DNA of 64,000 nt, from contig CAWDEY010000011.1 of assembly GCA_963801505.1 (NCBI GenBank), positions 248,001 through 312,000 of the forward strand. Reading direction: 5' to 3'. The position numbers and the translations under genes were made by a program. The notes under the pieces are model-generated. The model saw nothing but the letters and a program-made list of their open reading frames with translations, had not been told where the DNA came from and made no database searches. This stretch comes from JAOUFP01 sp963801505 (GTDB taxonomy: Bacteria > Nitrospirota > Thermodesulfovibrionia > Thermodesulfovibrionales > UBA6898). Below are positions 25,257-34,327 of the stretch, piece by piece. Each line of letters opens with the position of its first letter. The first letter of the stretch is position 1.

Positions 25257-25446
25257 TACTTCTCCTTTTTTTATAAACAGCTATATAATTATAGCCGAGC
25301 AGCTAATTTAAGATAAAGTCAAAACAGGGCATATTGGAACTGCCATTGCATACAAAGTATAACTATTAATCCAGAAACTGGACTCTGTAACTCAAAAGCC
25401 TTAAAATAATGCACTATGCAAATGCAATATTTTTTGCTGATGAATC

Positions 25447-26127
25447 ATGAGTAAAAAGAGGACAGGGGAAAAACGAAAAAAAATCCACGGCTCAACTTCT
25501 GGAGGCGCAACCCGTTGTACAAGATGCGGGACATGCTGCAAAAAGGGTGGGCCATCCCTGCACCTGGAAGATAAGATAATACTCCTTGCCGGACATATAG
25601 GGCGTGAAAGCCTGATAACCATCAGAAAAGGTGAATTGGCTTTTTTCCCCCTCAAAGAAAAGCCTGAGCCTATTGAAAAGGAGCTTGTTAAGATTGCAGG
25701 AAAGGGGAAGGGATGGGCTTGCTGTTTTTACGACGAAAAAGGATGCTCCTGCTCCATTTACGAGCACAGACCGCTGGAATGCCGTCTTCTTAAATGCTGG
25801 GACACTGTACAGCTTTTGAAAGTTATAGGCAAAAACACTATGACCCGTGCCGACGTTCTCAGTGAAGATGACCCCATCATAGGACTTATTGAGACACATG
25901 AACAGGATTGTTCTATCAGGATGGCGGAAGACCTTATTTCTGCGCTGCTTCAGAAAAATAACGATCCGAAATCGCTTGCAAAGCTCACCTCTATGGTACA
26001 CCAGGACCTGGCCATACGTTCGAGGGCCATTTCTGAATTCGGACTTTCTCTAGAAACTGAGCTTTTCCTGTTCGGCCGTCCGCTGTTTAAGATCCTGAGC
26101 GCCAGGGGATTTCAGTTCATTAAGTAA
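25447..26127 (+). CDS. YkgJ-family Cys-cluster protein
   Basis: A 226-residue cytoplasmic protein with the YkgJ pattern: CTRCGTCCKKGG near residue 27 and WACCFYDEKGCSCSIYEHRPLECRLLKCW near residues 95-123. Eight or more cysteines suggest an Fe-S or Zn site. It has a basic N-terminus with no signal peptide. It is the only plus-strand gene inside the dsr block, between dsrD and dsrN, and this position is seen in other sulfate reducers as far as I recall. Function unknown; maturation of Dsr proteins is a guess from context. Confidence 0.8.
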   Translation: MSKKRTGEKRKKIHGSTSGGATRCTRCGTCCKKGGPSLHLEDKIILLAGHIGRESLITIRKGELAFFPLKEKPEPIEKELVKIAGKGKGWACCFYDEKGCSCSIYEHRPLECRLLKCWDTVQLLKVIGKNTMTRADVLSEDDPIIGLIETHEQDCSIRMAEDLISALLQKNNDPKSLAKLTSMVHQDLAIRSRAISEFGLSLETELFLFGRPLFKILSARGFQFIK

Positions 26128-26142
26128 CTGATGCAATGAAAA

Positions 26143-26172
26143 TAAAAGAGGGGAATGTTCCCCTCTTTTATT
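26143..26172. terminator. Bidirectional terminator between ykgJ-like gene and dsrD
   Basis: Arms TAAAAGAGGGGA / TCCCCTCTTTTA with a 4-base loop and A/T runs on both sides. It serves convergent transcripts from the ykgJ-like gene and dsrABD. Confidence 0.9.
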
Positions 26173-26203
26173 ATACTTTTTAGATACGGCCGTTCAGATC
26201 TTT

Positions 26204-26452
26204 TTACTTTATAAGACCTTTTTCTCTTAGATATTCATCACTCGGGATCTCGACAGAGCTGGCTCCGCCGCCATAGGAATACATAAGTCTTCCTACATCG
26301 ATCATCAGTCTCATGGCTTTTTTAACAACATCGGCTTCGATTCCGGTTTCAGCACCGACGCCTTTGATGATATCTTTTTCTTTCAGTTTCTTCTTGCCTT
26401 TTGCTGCTAATACGAAGGCAAAAATTTTGTCTTGCAGTTCAGCTGTTTCCAT
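26204..26452 (-). CDS. dsrD: DsrD, allosteric activator of sulfite reductase
   Basis: An 82-residue small winged-helix protein directly downstream of dsrB. It contains KKLKEKDIIKGVGAETGIEADVVKKAMRLMIDVGRLMYSYGGGASSVEIP, matching the DsrD fold (helix-turn-helix then a wing with a Gly/Ser tip). In Desulfovibrio-type systems DsrD activates DsrAB and its gene is a marker of reductive sulfur metabolism. The 89-base gap to dsrB contains a strong hairpin, which could set the DsrD to DsrAB ratio. Confidence 0.88.
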   Translation of the reverse strand: METAELQDKIFAFVLAAKGKKKLKEKDIIKGVGAETGIEADVVKKAMRLMIDVGRLMYSYGGGASSVEIPSDEYLREKGLIK

Positions 26453-26494
26453 ATGCCTTACCCCCGTGATAACTTTTAATACAGTTTATAAGAA

Positions 26495-26518
26495 GGCAGC
26501 CCGCCTTGGCGGGCTGCC
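26495..26518 (-). promoter_or_regulatory. Strong hairpin between dsrB and dsrD
   Basis: 11-base GC-rich arms GGCAGCCCGCC / GGCGGGCTGCC with almost no loop. No T-run follows on the minus strand, so it is more like an mRNA-stabilising or partial-termination stem at the end of dsrB than a classic terminator. Confidence 0.6.
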
Positions 26519-26541
26519 CTTGTCCTTAAATTCCTATTATA

Positions 26542-27612
26542 TTACCACTTAAATGTTGAGGAAGTCCTCAGGGTATCTCTCATGAATGTGAAGTCATCGA
26601 TGGAATGGAATGTAAAATCTATGCCGGTAAGAGAGAAGAACCTCTCCCAGCCTACTCTTTCGATCCATTCCCCGACTCTTTCATGCTTCCGTGCATTTGC
26701 TGCGTAAACTTCAACTATATGCTTTACAGCAGCAACAACCTTCGGCCATCTCGGCGGCTCGTTGGAGATATAAGGGATAACGAGCTTGGAGAATTTGGGA
26801 TTGGTCCTTAAACTGCAGACCTTGCCGCCGACAACGATTGCCACACCGTCTCTCTCAGGGTCTTTGATGCTGATTGGCGGACATACGGTAAAGCAGTTAC
26901 CGCAGTACATGCACTTTTCAGGGTTGATCTTGACGCTTTTCTGTGCAGGATCAGGGCTGATAGCGCGGGTAGGACAGGACCCGATGACAGTAGGAAGCTC
27001 GCACATATTTTTGAAATTTTCGTGATTTACTGTAGGGACCTTTGTATGGACCGCAACAACAGCGATATCTGAGCAGTGAACAGCGCCGCACATATTAACA
27101 CAGCAGGCGACTGCCAGTCTGAGCTTGTTTGGGAGTCTCTTGGACTCAAAATATGGCATAAGCTCATCCATCATGGACTTCACGAGACCTGAGGCATCTG
27201 TACATGCGCTGTGGCAGTGGACCCAGCCCTGGGTATGGACAACGTTGCTTATACCATAGCCGATACCGCCCATCTTGAAGCCGCGGGCAGTAAGGTCCTT
27301 CTTGAGTGGCTCAAGCTTCTTTTCATCTGATACGAGAAACTCTACGTTGTTTCTTGTTGTGTAACGGAGGTGACCGTCACAGAATTTCTCTGCGATATCG
27401 CAATGCTCACGGATTGTATCTGTTGCAATAAGTCTTGGAGAAGCCACTCTTACAGTCCAGAGTTTGTCTCCGCTCTCTGCAACATGCACCATGGTGCCCG
27501 GGGTAATAACTTCATGATATTTCCACTTTCCGTAATTTTTCTTGATTACCGGAGGCAGAAACTGCTCAAAATTGGGTGGTCCTATATCTGTTTTTCTCTG
27601 TGGTGTTGCCAT
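26542..27612 (-). CDS. dsrB: Dissimilatory sulfite reductase beta subunit
   Basis: A 356-residue DsrB. It starts MATPQRKTDIGPPNFEQFLPPVIKKNYGKWKYHEV, with GGIGYGISNVVHTQGWVHCHSACTDASGLVKSMMDEL, the siroheme/cluster region RLAVACCVNMCGAVHCSDIAVVAV, and a ferredoxin domain CPTRAISPDPAQKSVKINPEKCMYCGNCFTVCPPISI. Together with DsrA it reduces sulfite with DsrC as co-substrate. It is 34 bases downstream of dsrA with an AAGGAGG ribosome site. Intact. Confidence 0.97.
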   Translation of the reverse strand: MATPQRKTDIGPPNFEQFLPPVIKKNYGKWKYHEVITPGTMVHVAESGDKLWTVRVASPRLIATDTIREHCDIAEKFCDGHLRYTTRNNVEFLVSDEKKLEPLKKDLTARGFKMGGIGYGISNVVHTQGWVHCHSACTDASGLVKSMMDELMPYFESKRLPNKLRLAVACCVNMCGAVHCSDIAVVAVHTKVPTVNHENFKNMCELPTVIGSCPTRAISPDPAQKSVKINPEKCMYCGNCFTVCPPISIKDPERDGVAIVVGGKVCSLRTNPKFSKLVIPYISNEPPRWPKVVAAVKHIVEVYAANARKHERVGEWIERVGWERFFSLTGIDFTFHSIDDFTFMRDTLRTSSTFKW

Positions 27613-27646
27613 TTTATCCTCCTTAAATTAATTAATATAATTTATT

Positions 27647-28876
27647 TTAGAATTTGTATTTGCCGGTCTTCTTCTCTTCGGCTTCTTTTGCCTTATATGA
27701 AGCGATGTCCTCTTCTGTGTAGAACATGAACGGATCTTTTCTCGGCTCCTTGATCTGCTGCGGCATAGGCGGTACTCCGATAGCCTCGAGGAAGGACCTC
27801 ATGCCTTTCATTTCGATGACCTCGCCGATCCTCTCTCTCGGTTTTGCATTCTCATCCCACCAGTCCCAGATATTTCTGATAAGCTCTTTCAACTCGGTGT
27901 ATGGCGGCTCAAGCTTGATAAACGGAATGACAACCCATGAAAGAAGTGAACCAACAACGATCGGGGCCTTACTTCCTATGCATATCGTTGCTCCTCTTTC
28001 ACCGCTCGGCCTCAAGGCCTTTGTCATCTTGGCTATGCAGTGCATGCATCTGCTGCATTCAGCGTTGTCTATCTTCATGGCCTTGCCGTCATAGCTTATG
28101 CACTGGGTGGGACACATGTTAACAATCTCTGCATTGATGTCCATGCCGCCCTTGGCATAATTCTGGACTTCGGCCTGGTCGATCTTGATGTCGCCCTTCC
28201 ATGTGCCGATAATGGACATGTCAGCTCGTGCGAGTGATGCAACGCAGTCGCAAGCGCAACCTGATAACTTAAACTTAAATTTGTAAGAGAACGACGGCCT
28301 GTGCATCTCATCCTGAAACTCCTGTGTCAGTGCATAGTTCAGACCCAGGGTGTCATAATTTGCCCATTCACAGCGGGCAGGCCCTACGCAGCAACTCGGG
28401 GTCCTGAGAGCTGAACCCGAACTACCCAAATCCCAACCGCGGGAAGAATATTCCGCAAAAATAGTTTCGAGGTGTTCTGTCTTTGTTCCGAGGAGTACGA
28501 GGTCTCCTGTTGAGCCGTGCATGTTTGTCAGGCCGCTGCCGTATTTGTCCCAGATATCACAAATCTCTTTCAGCGCCTTGCTGGTATAAAAGAAAGCGCT
28601 TGGCTGGTTAAGTCTCACTGTGTGAAAATGCGCAACTCCAGGGAATTCGTTACCAAGCTCAGAGTATCTTCCGATAACTCCGCCACCATAACCCAGAACT
28701 CCAACAATGCCACCATGCTTCCAGTAACCCATTTTTGTGCTGTAGCACTTTTCGAGATGTCCAACAGCGTCGTTTGCCATCTCGTTGTTCTTGGCTGCCT
28801 TCTTCATCTCAGTGACAAAGCTCGGCCAAGGACCTTTTTCCAACTCGTCAATCAACGGCGTATTATACTTCTTCAT
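27647..28876 (-). CDS. dsrA: Dissimilatory sulfite reductase alpha subunit
   Basis: A 409-residue DsrA starting MKKYNTPLIDELEKGPWPSFVTEMKKAAKNNEMANDAVGHLEKCYSTKMGYWKHGGIVGVLGYGGGVIGRYS. Typical segments: NMHGSTGDLVLLGT, LRTPSCCVGPARCEWANYDTL (cluster Cys), KLSGCACDCVASLARADMSIIGTWKGDIKID (siroheme-coupled cluster Cys), and the ferredoxin insert CPTQCISYDGKAMKIDNAECSRCMHCIAKMTKAL. First gene of dsrABD, with a sigma-70-like promoter upstream. The sequence looks of the reductive bacterial type; a tree would be needed to place it. Confidence 0.97.
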   Translation of the reverse strand: MKKYNTPLIDELEKGPWPSFVTEMKKAAKNNEMANDAVGHLEKCYSTKMGYWKHGGIVGVLGYGGGVIGRYSELGNEFPGVAHFHTVRLNQPSAFFYTSKALKEICDIWDKYGSGLTNMHGSTGDLVLLGTKTEHLETIFAEYSSRGWDLGSSGSALRTPSCCVGPARCEWANYDTLGLNYALTQEFQDEMHRPSFSYKFKFKLSGCACDCVASLARADMSIIGTWKGDIKIDQAEVQNYAKGGMDINAEIVNMCPTQCISYDGKAMKIDNAECSRCMHCIAKMTKALRPSGERGATICIGSKAPIVVGSLLSWVVIPFIKLEPPYTELKELIRNIWDWWDENAKPRERIGEVIEMKGMRSFLEAIGVPPMPQQIKEPRKDPFMFYTEEDIASYKAKEAEEKKTGKYKF

Positions 28877-28939
28877 CGAATCCTCCTTCTATGAATGATT
28901 TTTGTAAGCCTTGACTTGCAAAAAATGCATGCGCCCAAA

Positions 28940-28969
28940 AGATTAAAACACCTATTGTCTAATGGTCAA
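28940..28969 (-). promoter_or_regulatory. Putative sigma-70 promoter of dsrABD
   Basis: On the minus strand -35 TTGACC (28964-28969) and -10 TAATCT (28940-28945) with an 18-base spacer, about 65 bases upstream of the dsrA ATG. The 291-base divergent region between dsrA and bamA holds nothing else recognised. Confidence 0.5.
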
Positions 28970-29167
28970 ATAAAAAAATTTAATCTGTAAATCATAATTA
29001 CTTATTCACCCGCAATTCAAATCTTCATGGAAAGCTGTTTGAACAGCAGCAGTCACGGAGAAAAGAGAGTTTTTTTGTTTACAATTGCACCGCTGCAAGT
29101 GCTATACTGAACGAGTTTTGTTTCATAATTTTGACCCGAATTAAAATGAATATATCTGGAGGATGGA

Positions 29168-31409
29168 ATGCGAAAAATATCACTGCTGGTTGTCTTTTTG
29201 TTACTGGCATCCTGCAGCTTTCTGTATGCTCAGGAACTGCCGGTGGTCAATTCAATTGAGATCAAGGGACTCAAGCGAATTGAAGAAGGGGCGGTAAAGG
29301 TAAAGCTCTCCCAGAAGATCGGTGAACCCATTTCACAGGAAAAAACCAATGAAGACATTAAGACCATTTTTAAAATGGGGTACTTTGATGATGTGAAGAC
29401 CGAGATAGAGGCCTTTGAGGGCGGGGTCAAACTCTTCTATATTGTCAAGGAAAAACCGAGTGTTGTCAGGATTGAATTCCAGGGGAACAAGGAGCTGGAT
29501 GACGCAAAACTGAAGGAAAAACTCACCATAACCCCCGGTTCAATCGCTGATACCGTGCTTATTCAGGACAATGCAGTGATCCTGGGCAAGTTTTATGAAG
29601 AAGAGGGCTACTGGCTTTCCAATATTGTGCCGGTCATAAAGAAGATATCTGATGACGAAATCAGTATTACGTATCAGATAGACGAAGGCACAAAAGTGAA
29701 GATCAAAAATATCCTGTTTGAAGGCAATAAAAATATCACTTCAAAAAAGATAAAGAAGGTAATGGAGACAAAGGAATGGTGGCTCTTCTCTTTTGTGACT
29801 TCATCGGGATATTACAAGAAAGACCAGATGGCAGGCGACACAGAAAGAATCAAGGACCTCTATTTTGATAACGGATATATTAAAGCAGTCATCGCTGAGC
29901 CCGAGATAACAGTCGACAAGAATAAAAAAGCCATGACTATAAACATCAGGATATCCGAAGGCGACCAGTACAAGATATCCTCGATCAATTTTACCGGCAA
30001 CAAAGTCTATGACAATGAAACGATAAGGAAGAGAATAAAGCTTGTGCCGAATGTTGTGTTCAGAAAAAGCCTGCTTGAGAAAGACATGCGTTCCATCTCA
30101 GACCTCTATTCCGAAAACGGGTATGCGCTTGTTTCGGTTGTGCCAGACCTTTCTCCTGATGAGACCAATAAAACAGTTGCTGTGACCCTGAATATCGATG
30201 AGGGTGATAAATACCGGATCGGCAGGATAGAGATATCCGGCAATACAAAGACCAGGGACAAGGTAATCAGAAGAGAGATCAGACTCGCAGAAGGTGACAC
30301 CTTTGACAGCTCAAAACTTAGGAGAAGCTATGAAAGGATAAACAATCTCCAATTCTTCGATACCGTAGACCTGGTCCCCAAGCCAAAATATGAAGACAAG
30401 ACAGTTGATCTTGACGTCAAGGTCAAGGAAAAGCCCACAGGCTTCCTGAGTGTCGGAGGCGGATACAGTTCCGTAGACAAATTTATCGCAACCGCAGACC
30501 TCACGCAGGGGAACCTTTTCGGGAAAGGGCAGTACATAAAGCTCAAAGGCGAACTGGGAGGAAAAAGCTTCTTATTATGAACTTTCCTTTAAAGATCCGT
30601 ATTTTCTGGATACGTCTTACGCCTTCTCTACCGGCATTTACTACACTACCCGTAACTATATTGAATATGACAAGAAGGCACAGGGCTTTTACGTAGGGCT
30701 TGGCAAGAGTCTGTCTGAATACTGGAGGGAGGATGTCTCATATAATCTTGAGAAGGCGACAATTTACAACATGAAGCCATCTGCTTCTCCAGTAATCAAA
30801 GACCAGGAAGGCACAAAGACAACCAGCAGCATCACCCCTACAATCGTCAGAGACAGCAGGGACAATTACGTAGATCCTTCAAAAGGCTCCAGAAATGCAG
30901 TCACCTTTACCTTCGCGGGACTCGGCGGAGACAATGCCTACATTAAAGGCTTGTTCGACTCGGCATGGTATTTCCCTCTGGGGAAAACCACCATAATGCT
31001 CAGGGGACGCATTGGTTATGCAAAAGGCATATTTAACAAAAAACTGCCGCTTTATGAAAGGTTCTATGTGGGCGGTCTGGATACAGTAAGAGGATTAGGC
31101 TTTGGAGACGGCGGCCCCAAGGACCCGGCCACCAGAGACGCGATAGGAGGCACCGAGGAACTTATATTTAACACAGAATATATTTTCCCTATTTACCCTG
31201 AGATGAAATTAAAAGGTGTCGTCTTCTTCGATGCGGGCAACTCATATGAAGACTTTAAAAATTTCGGCAAACTGCGGTATACTACTGGCTTAGGCTTCCG
31301 ATGGATATCTCCAATGGGGCCTATACGGGTTGAATGGGGTTATAATATAAAGAAGGAAAGAGGCGAAAGCTCAAGCAAGTTTGAATTTGCCTTCGGAACA
31401 TTTTTTTAA
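29168..31409 (+). CDS. bamA: Outer-membrane assembly factor BamA (frameshifted)
   Basis: Omp85-family protein that inserts beta-barrels into the outer membrane. The first frame (29168-30580) has a signal peptide, five POTRA domains (e.g. VNSIEIKGLKRIEEGAVKVKL; VVRIEFQGNKELDDAKL; ISSINFTGNKVYDNETI; IGRIEISGNTKTRDKVI) and the barrel start. It stops in TTCTTATTATGA near 30576; dropping one base gives FLYELSFKDPYFLDTSYAFSTG and continues to FAFGTFF with a terminal Phe. The barrel includes YERFYVGGLDTVRGLGFGDGGP (the VRGF motif region). The 2242-base span is one over a multiple of three. BamA is essential, so an assembly error is likely. Confidence 0.92.
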
Positions 31410-31432
31410 ATGTTATTTTAAGGAGAAAAAAT

Positions 31433-31975
31433 ATGAAAAAACTATCACTGCTTTTAGTTGTCCTGATCTTGCTGACAGGAAGTCATGTCTATGCTGAAAA
31501 CATCAAGACCGAAAACATCAAGATCGGATCAGTAGATCTCATTAAGGCCCTGAATGAATCTGATGCCGGCAAAAAAGCAAAGGCAGACCTGGAGTTCATG
31601 ATCAAGTCAAAACAGTCTTCTCTCGATGAAAAAGGTAAAAACATCGAGAAGATAAAAAGCGAAATAGACAAGCAGTCTTCTGTGCTGTCTGCTGAGGCCA
31701 GGAAATCAAAAGAAGAGGACTTAGAGAAGATGATCCGCGATTATCAGCGGCTCGTAAGCGATTCACAAAATGAGTTAAAAAAGAAAGAAGGGGATTTTAC
31801 CGCTGAAATCATCAAGGAAATGCGCGCCATTATTGAGAAAATAGGCAGCGAAGAGGGGTACACCTTAATACTGGAAGGCGGCGAAGGACAGATTCTTTTT
31901 GCTAAAAAAGGGATTGACATTACTGATATTGTGATCAAGAAATATAATGAACTGAAGGCAAAATCCAAAAAATAG
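31433..31975 (+). CDS. OmpH/Skp-family periplasmic chaperone
   Basis: A 180-residue protein with a signal peptide (residues 1-21, ending VYA), then IKIGSVDLIKALNESDAGKKAKADLEFMI and a long charged coiled-coil (about 50-125), followed by EMRAIIEKIGSEEGYTLILEGGEGQILFAKKGIDITDIVIKKYNELK. This is the Skp/OmpH layout. It chaperones unfolded outer-membrane proteins to BamA, and its place right after bamA and before lpxD is the common bacterial order. AAGGAG ribosome site. Confidence 0.93.
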   Translation: MKKLSLLLVVLILLTGSHVYAENIKTENIKIGSVDLIKALNESDAGKKAKADLEFMIKSKQSSLDEKGKNIEKIKSEIDKQSSVLSAEARKSKEEDLEKMIRDYQRLVSDSQNELKKKEGDFTAEIIKEMRAIIEKIGSEEGYTLILEGGEGQILFAKKGIDITDIVIKKYNELKAKSKK

Positions 31976-32012
31976 CAGAAGTCTTCCGGAGAGTCATATG
32001 TGCTTCAGGCAT

Positions 32013-32046
32013 TAAGAAAGCCCCCTTTACAGAGGGGGCTTTCTTA
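32013..32046 (+). terminator. Terminator after the ompH/skp gene
   Basis: 14-base arms TAAGAAAGCCCCCT / AGGGGGCTTTCTTA with a 6-base loop. The T content follows within the arm (TTTCTTAAC). It separates bamA-ompH from lpxD. Confidence 0.8.
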
Positions 32047-32097
32047 ACATACAGCACCGGGAGATCAGTTAATAACTTATTGAGATAATAATCCAAG

Positions 32098-33120
32098 ATG
32101 AAGCTGAAAGATTTTGCCGAAATAGTTAAAGGAGTTGTCCATGGCGATCCTGAGATTGAGATTTCCGGGGTCTCAGGGATAATTGATGCGCACGAAGGGG
32201 ACATAACCTTTGTCTCGTCGGCAAAATATCTTAAGCAGGCGGGGCAGAGCAAGGCATCCTGCATTATCGTAAAGGAACTGCTGCCTGACATCAAAACAAC
32301 ACAGTTGCTCACCTCAAATCCCTATTTTACCTTTGCAAAGGCAATAGAATGTTTATATCCTGCCCCGTCTTATCAGCCAGGCATCAGCGAGAAGGCGATA
32401 ATTTCCAGCCGTATCCGGTTTGGCAAAGGCGTCTCTGTTTCCCCCTTTGTATACCTGTCCGATGACATTTCCATCGGTGACAATACGGTCATCCTGCCGG
32501 GAGTTTTTATAGGCGAAAAAACCGAGGTCGGGAAGCACTGCATCATACATCCCAATGTAGTTATCCGTGAAGGTGTCACAATCGGAGACAGGGTCATTAT
32601 TCATTCCGGCACTGTAATAGGCTCTGATGGATACGGGTACACCTTCGAGAAGGGTGAGCATTACAAGATTCCCCAGGTTGGGGGTGTAATCATAGAAGAT
32701 GATGTGGAGATCGGGTCCAATGTTTCTATCGACCGCGCGACTATAGGAAACACTATTGTAGGCAGAGGCTCTAAAATAGACAACCTGGTACAGATAGCGC
32801 ACAATGTAAAAATCGGTGAAAAGTCCCTGATTGTGTCCCAGGTGGGCATAGCAGGCAGCACGGAGATAGGAGATTTTGTCGTACTTGGAGGACAGGTCGG
32901 GGTTGCGGACCATACCACAATAGCCTCCGGCACTATGGTGGGCGCCCAATCAGGAATCACGGGCCAGATTTCAAAAGGCAAATATTCCGGCAGTCCTGCC
33001 ATACCACATGTCACCTGGCTCAGGGCGCAGGCATTATTTGCGAAACTGCCGGAAATATACAAAAAGATAATAGACCTTGAAAATAAAATAAACAATTTGG
33101 AAAAGGGGGATTCGGCATGA
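32098..33120 (+). CDS. lpxD: UDP-3-O-(3-hydroxyacyl)glucosamine N-acyltransferase
   Basis: A 340-residue LpxD, the third lipid A enzyme. It has an N-terminal uridine-binding domain (KLKDFAEIVKGVVHGDPEIEISGVSGIIDAHEGDITFVSSAKYL), then a left-handed beta-helix of hexapeptide repeats (about residues 105-280: IGDNTVILPGVFIGEKTEVG; IGSNVSIDRATIGNTIVG), and the catalytic His region in IAHNVKIG. A C-terminal helix follows (LPEIYKKIIDLENKINNLEKG). The ATG lacks a strong ribosome site. It overlaps fabZ by 4 bases. Confidence 0.96.
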   Translation: MKLKDFAEIVKGVVHGDPEIEISGVSGIIDAHEGDITFVSSAKYLKQAGQSKASCIIVKELLPDIKTTQLLTSNPYFTFAKAIECLYPAPSYQPGISEKAIISSRIRFGKGVSVSPFVYLSDDISIGDNTVILPGVFIGEKTEVGKHCIIHPNVVIREGVTIGDRVIIHSGTVIGSDGYGYTFEKGEHYKIPQVGGVIIEDDVEIGSNVSIDRATIGNTIVGRGSKIDNLVQIAHNVKIGEKSLIVSQVGIAGSTEIGDFVVLGGQVGVADHTTIASGTMVGAQSGITGQISKGKYSGSPAIPHVTWLRAQALFAKLPEIYKKIIDLENKINNLEKGDSA

Positions 33121-33548
33121 TGGACATAAACGAAATAATGCAATACCTGCCGCACAGATATCCGTTTCTTCTTGTCGACAGGATCATCGACCTGCAGCCG
33201 GGAAAAAGCATAACAGGCATAAAGAACGTTACCTTCAATGAGCCTTTTTTCCAGGGACATTTTCCCGGACAGCCTATCATGCCCGGTGTGCTGATCATAG
33301 AGGCTATGGCACAGGTTGCTGGTATTGCCGCCTTCAGTTCCGGCATGGAAGGGAAAGCTGTATACTTCATGAGCATTGAAAAAGCGAAGTTCAGACGCCC
33401 TGTTGTGCCTGGTGATCAGCTCAGACTTGAAATCAAGGTCCTGCAGCAGAGGGGCAATGTCTGGAAGTTTTCGGGCGCTGCTACAGTAGAAGGCAAGGTC
33501 GCCTCTGAGGCGGATTTCACCGCCATGGTCACAAACAAGGAGATATAA
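33117..33548 (+). CDS. fabZ: 3-hydroxyacyl-ACP dehydratase FabZ
   Basis: A 143-residue hot-dog-fold dehydratase of fatty acid synthesis. Signatures: MDINEIMQYLPHRYPFLLVDRI with the catalytic His region, FNEPFFQGHFPGQPIMPGVLIIEAMAQVAGI with the catalytic Glu helix, and KAKFRRPVVPGDQLRLEI. It sits between lpxD and lpxA with overlapping ends, the usual arrangement that balances fatty acid and lipid A synthesis. Intact. Confidence 0.96.
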   Translation: MMDINEIMQYLPHRYPFLLVDRIIDLQPGKSITGIKNVTFNEPFFQGHFPGQPIMPGVLIIEAMAQVAGIAAFSSGMEGKAVYFMSIEKAKFRRPVVPGDQLRLEIKVLQQRGNVWKFSGAATVEGKVASEADFTAMVTNKEI

Positions 33549-34327
33549 TGAAAACCAGAATCCATCCCACGGCGATTGTAGACCCTAAGGCCGATATTGA
33601 TTCCGGGGTTGATATCGGTCCCTTCTGCGTCATAAAGAGCGCAGTCAAAATCATGAAAGGGACGAAACTCCTGTCTCACGTTATAGTTGAAGGCTCTGCG
33701 GAAATTGGTGAGAACTGTACGATACACCCTTTTACAAGCCTCGGGTTCCCGCCACAGGACTTAAAATACAAGGGGGAAAACACAAGGCTTGTCATAGGCA
33801 GCAACAACATCATCAGGGAATATGTATCAATACACAGGGCCTCTGTTGGAGGCGACGGATCAACAGTTATAGGCAGCAACAATTTTCTTATGGCTTACGT
33901 CCATATCGCCCACGACTGCAAAATCGGCAATGATGTCGTAATGGCAAACGCAGCTACTCTGGCCGGTCACGTGCTTGTTGAAGACAGCGCTGTTATCGGA
34001 GGCCTGGTGGCTATCCATCAGTACACCAGAATAGGCCGGTATGCGATGGTGGGCGGCTTCAGCGGCATAGGCCAGGATATCCCGCCATATATGATCGCTT
34101 CAGGCTCTCGTGCCAAGCTTTACGGCCCTAACACGATAGGCCTGAAGAGACATGGCCTCTCAGATACAACGATAAATGGCCTCAAAAAGGCTTACAAGAT
34201 CCTCTTCAGGGAAAAGAGGACATTGAAAGATGCCATAAAAAAGGTCCGGGACGAGATGTCCGGTATTGAAGAGGTGAACCATCTAATAGAATTCATAGAG
34301 AAAAATAAACGCGGAATCTGCCGCTGA
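33548..34327 (+). CDS. lpxA: UDP-N-acetylglucosamine acyltransferase
   Basis: A 259-residue LpxA, the first lipid A enzyme. Hexapeptide repeats run from IHPTAIVDPKADIDSGVDIGPFCVI to about residue 185, with the catalytic His in MAYVHIAHDCKIGNDVVMANAATLAGHV and the typical TSLGFPPQDLKYKGENTRLVIGSNNIIREYVSIHRA. The C-terminal helical part begins NTIGLKRHGLSD. Start and stop overlap fabZ and lpxI by one base each, so the four genes are translated as a coupled operon. Confidence 0.97.
   Translation: MKTRIHPTAIVDPKADIDSGVDIGPFCVIKSAVKIMKGTKLLSHVIVEGSAEIGENCTIHPFTSLGFPPQDLKYKGENTRLVIGSNNIIREYVSIHRASVGGDGSTVIGSNNFLMAYVHIAHDCKIGNDVVMANAATLAGHVLVEDSAVIGGLVAIHQYTRIGRYAMVGGFSGIGQDIPPYMIASGSRAKLYGPNTIGLKRHGLSDTTINGLKKAYKILFREKRTLKDAIKKVRDEMSGIEEVNHLIEFIEKNKRGICR

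Noticed and set aside
29078..29108. Possible bamA promoter TTTACA - 19 bases - TATACT
   Set aside because: Spacing is too long for a good sigma-70 promoter; kept only as a note.
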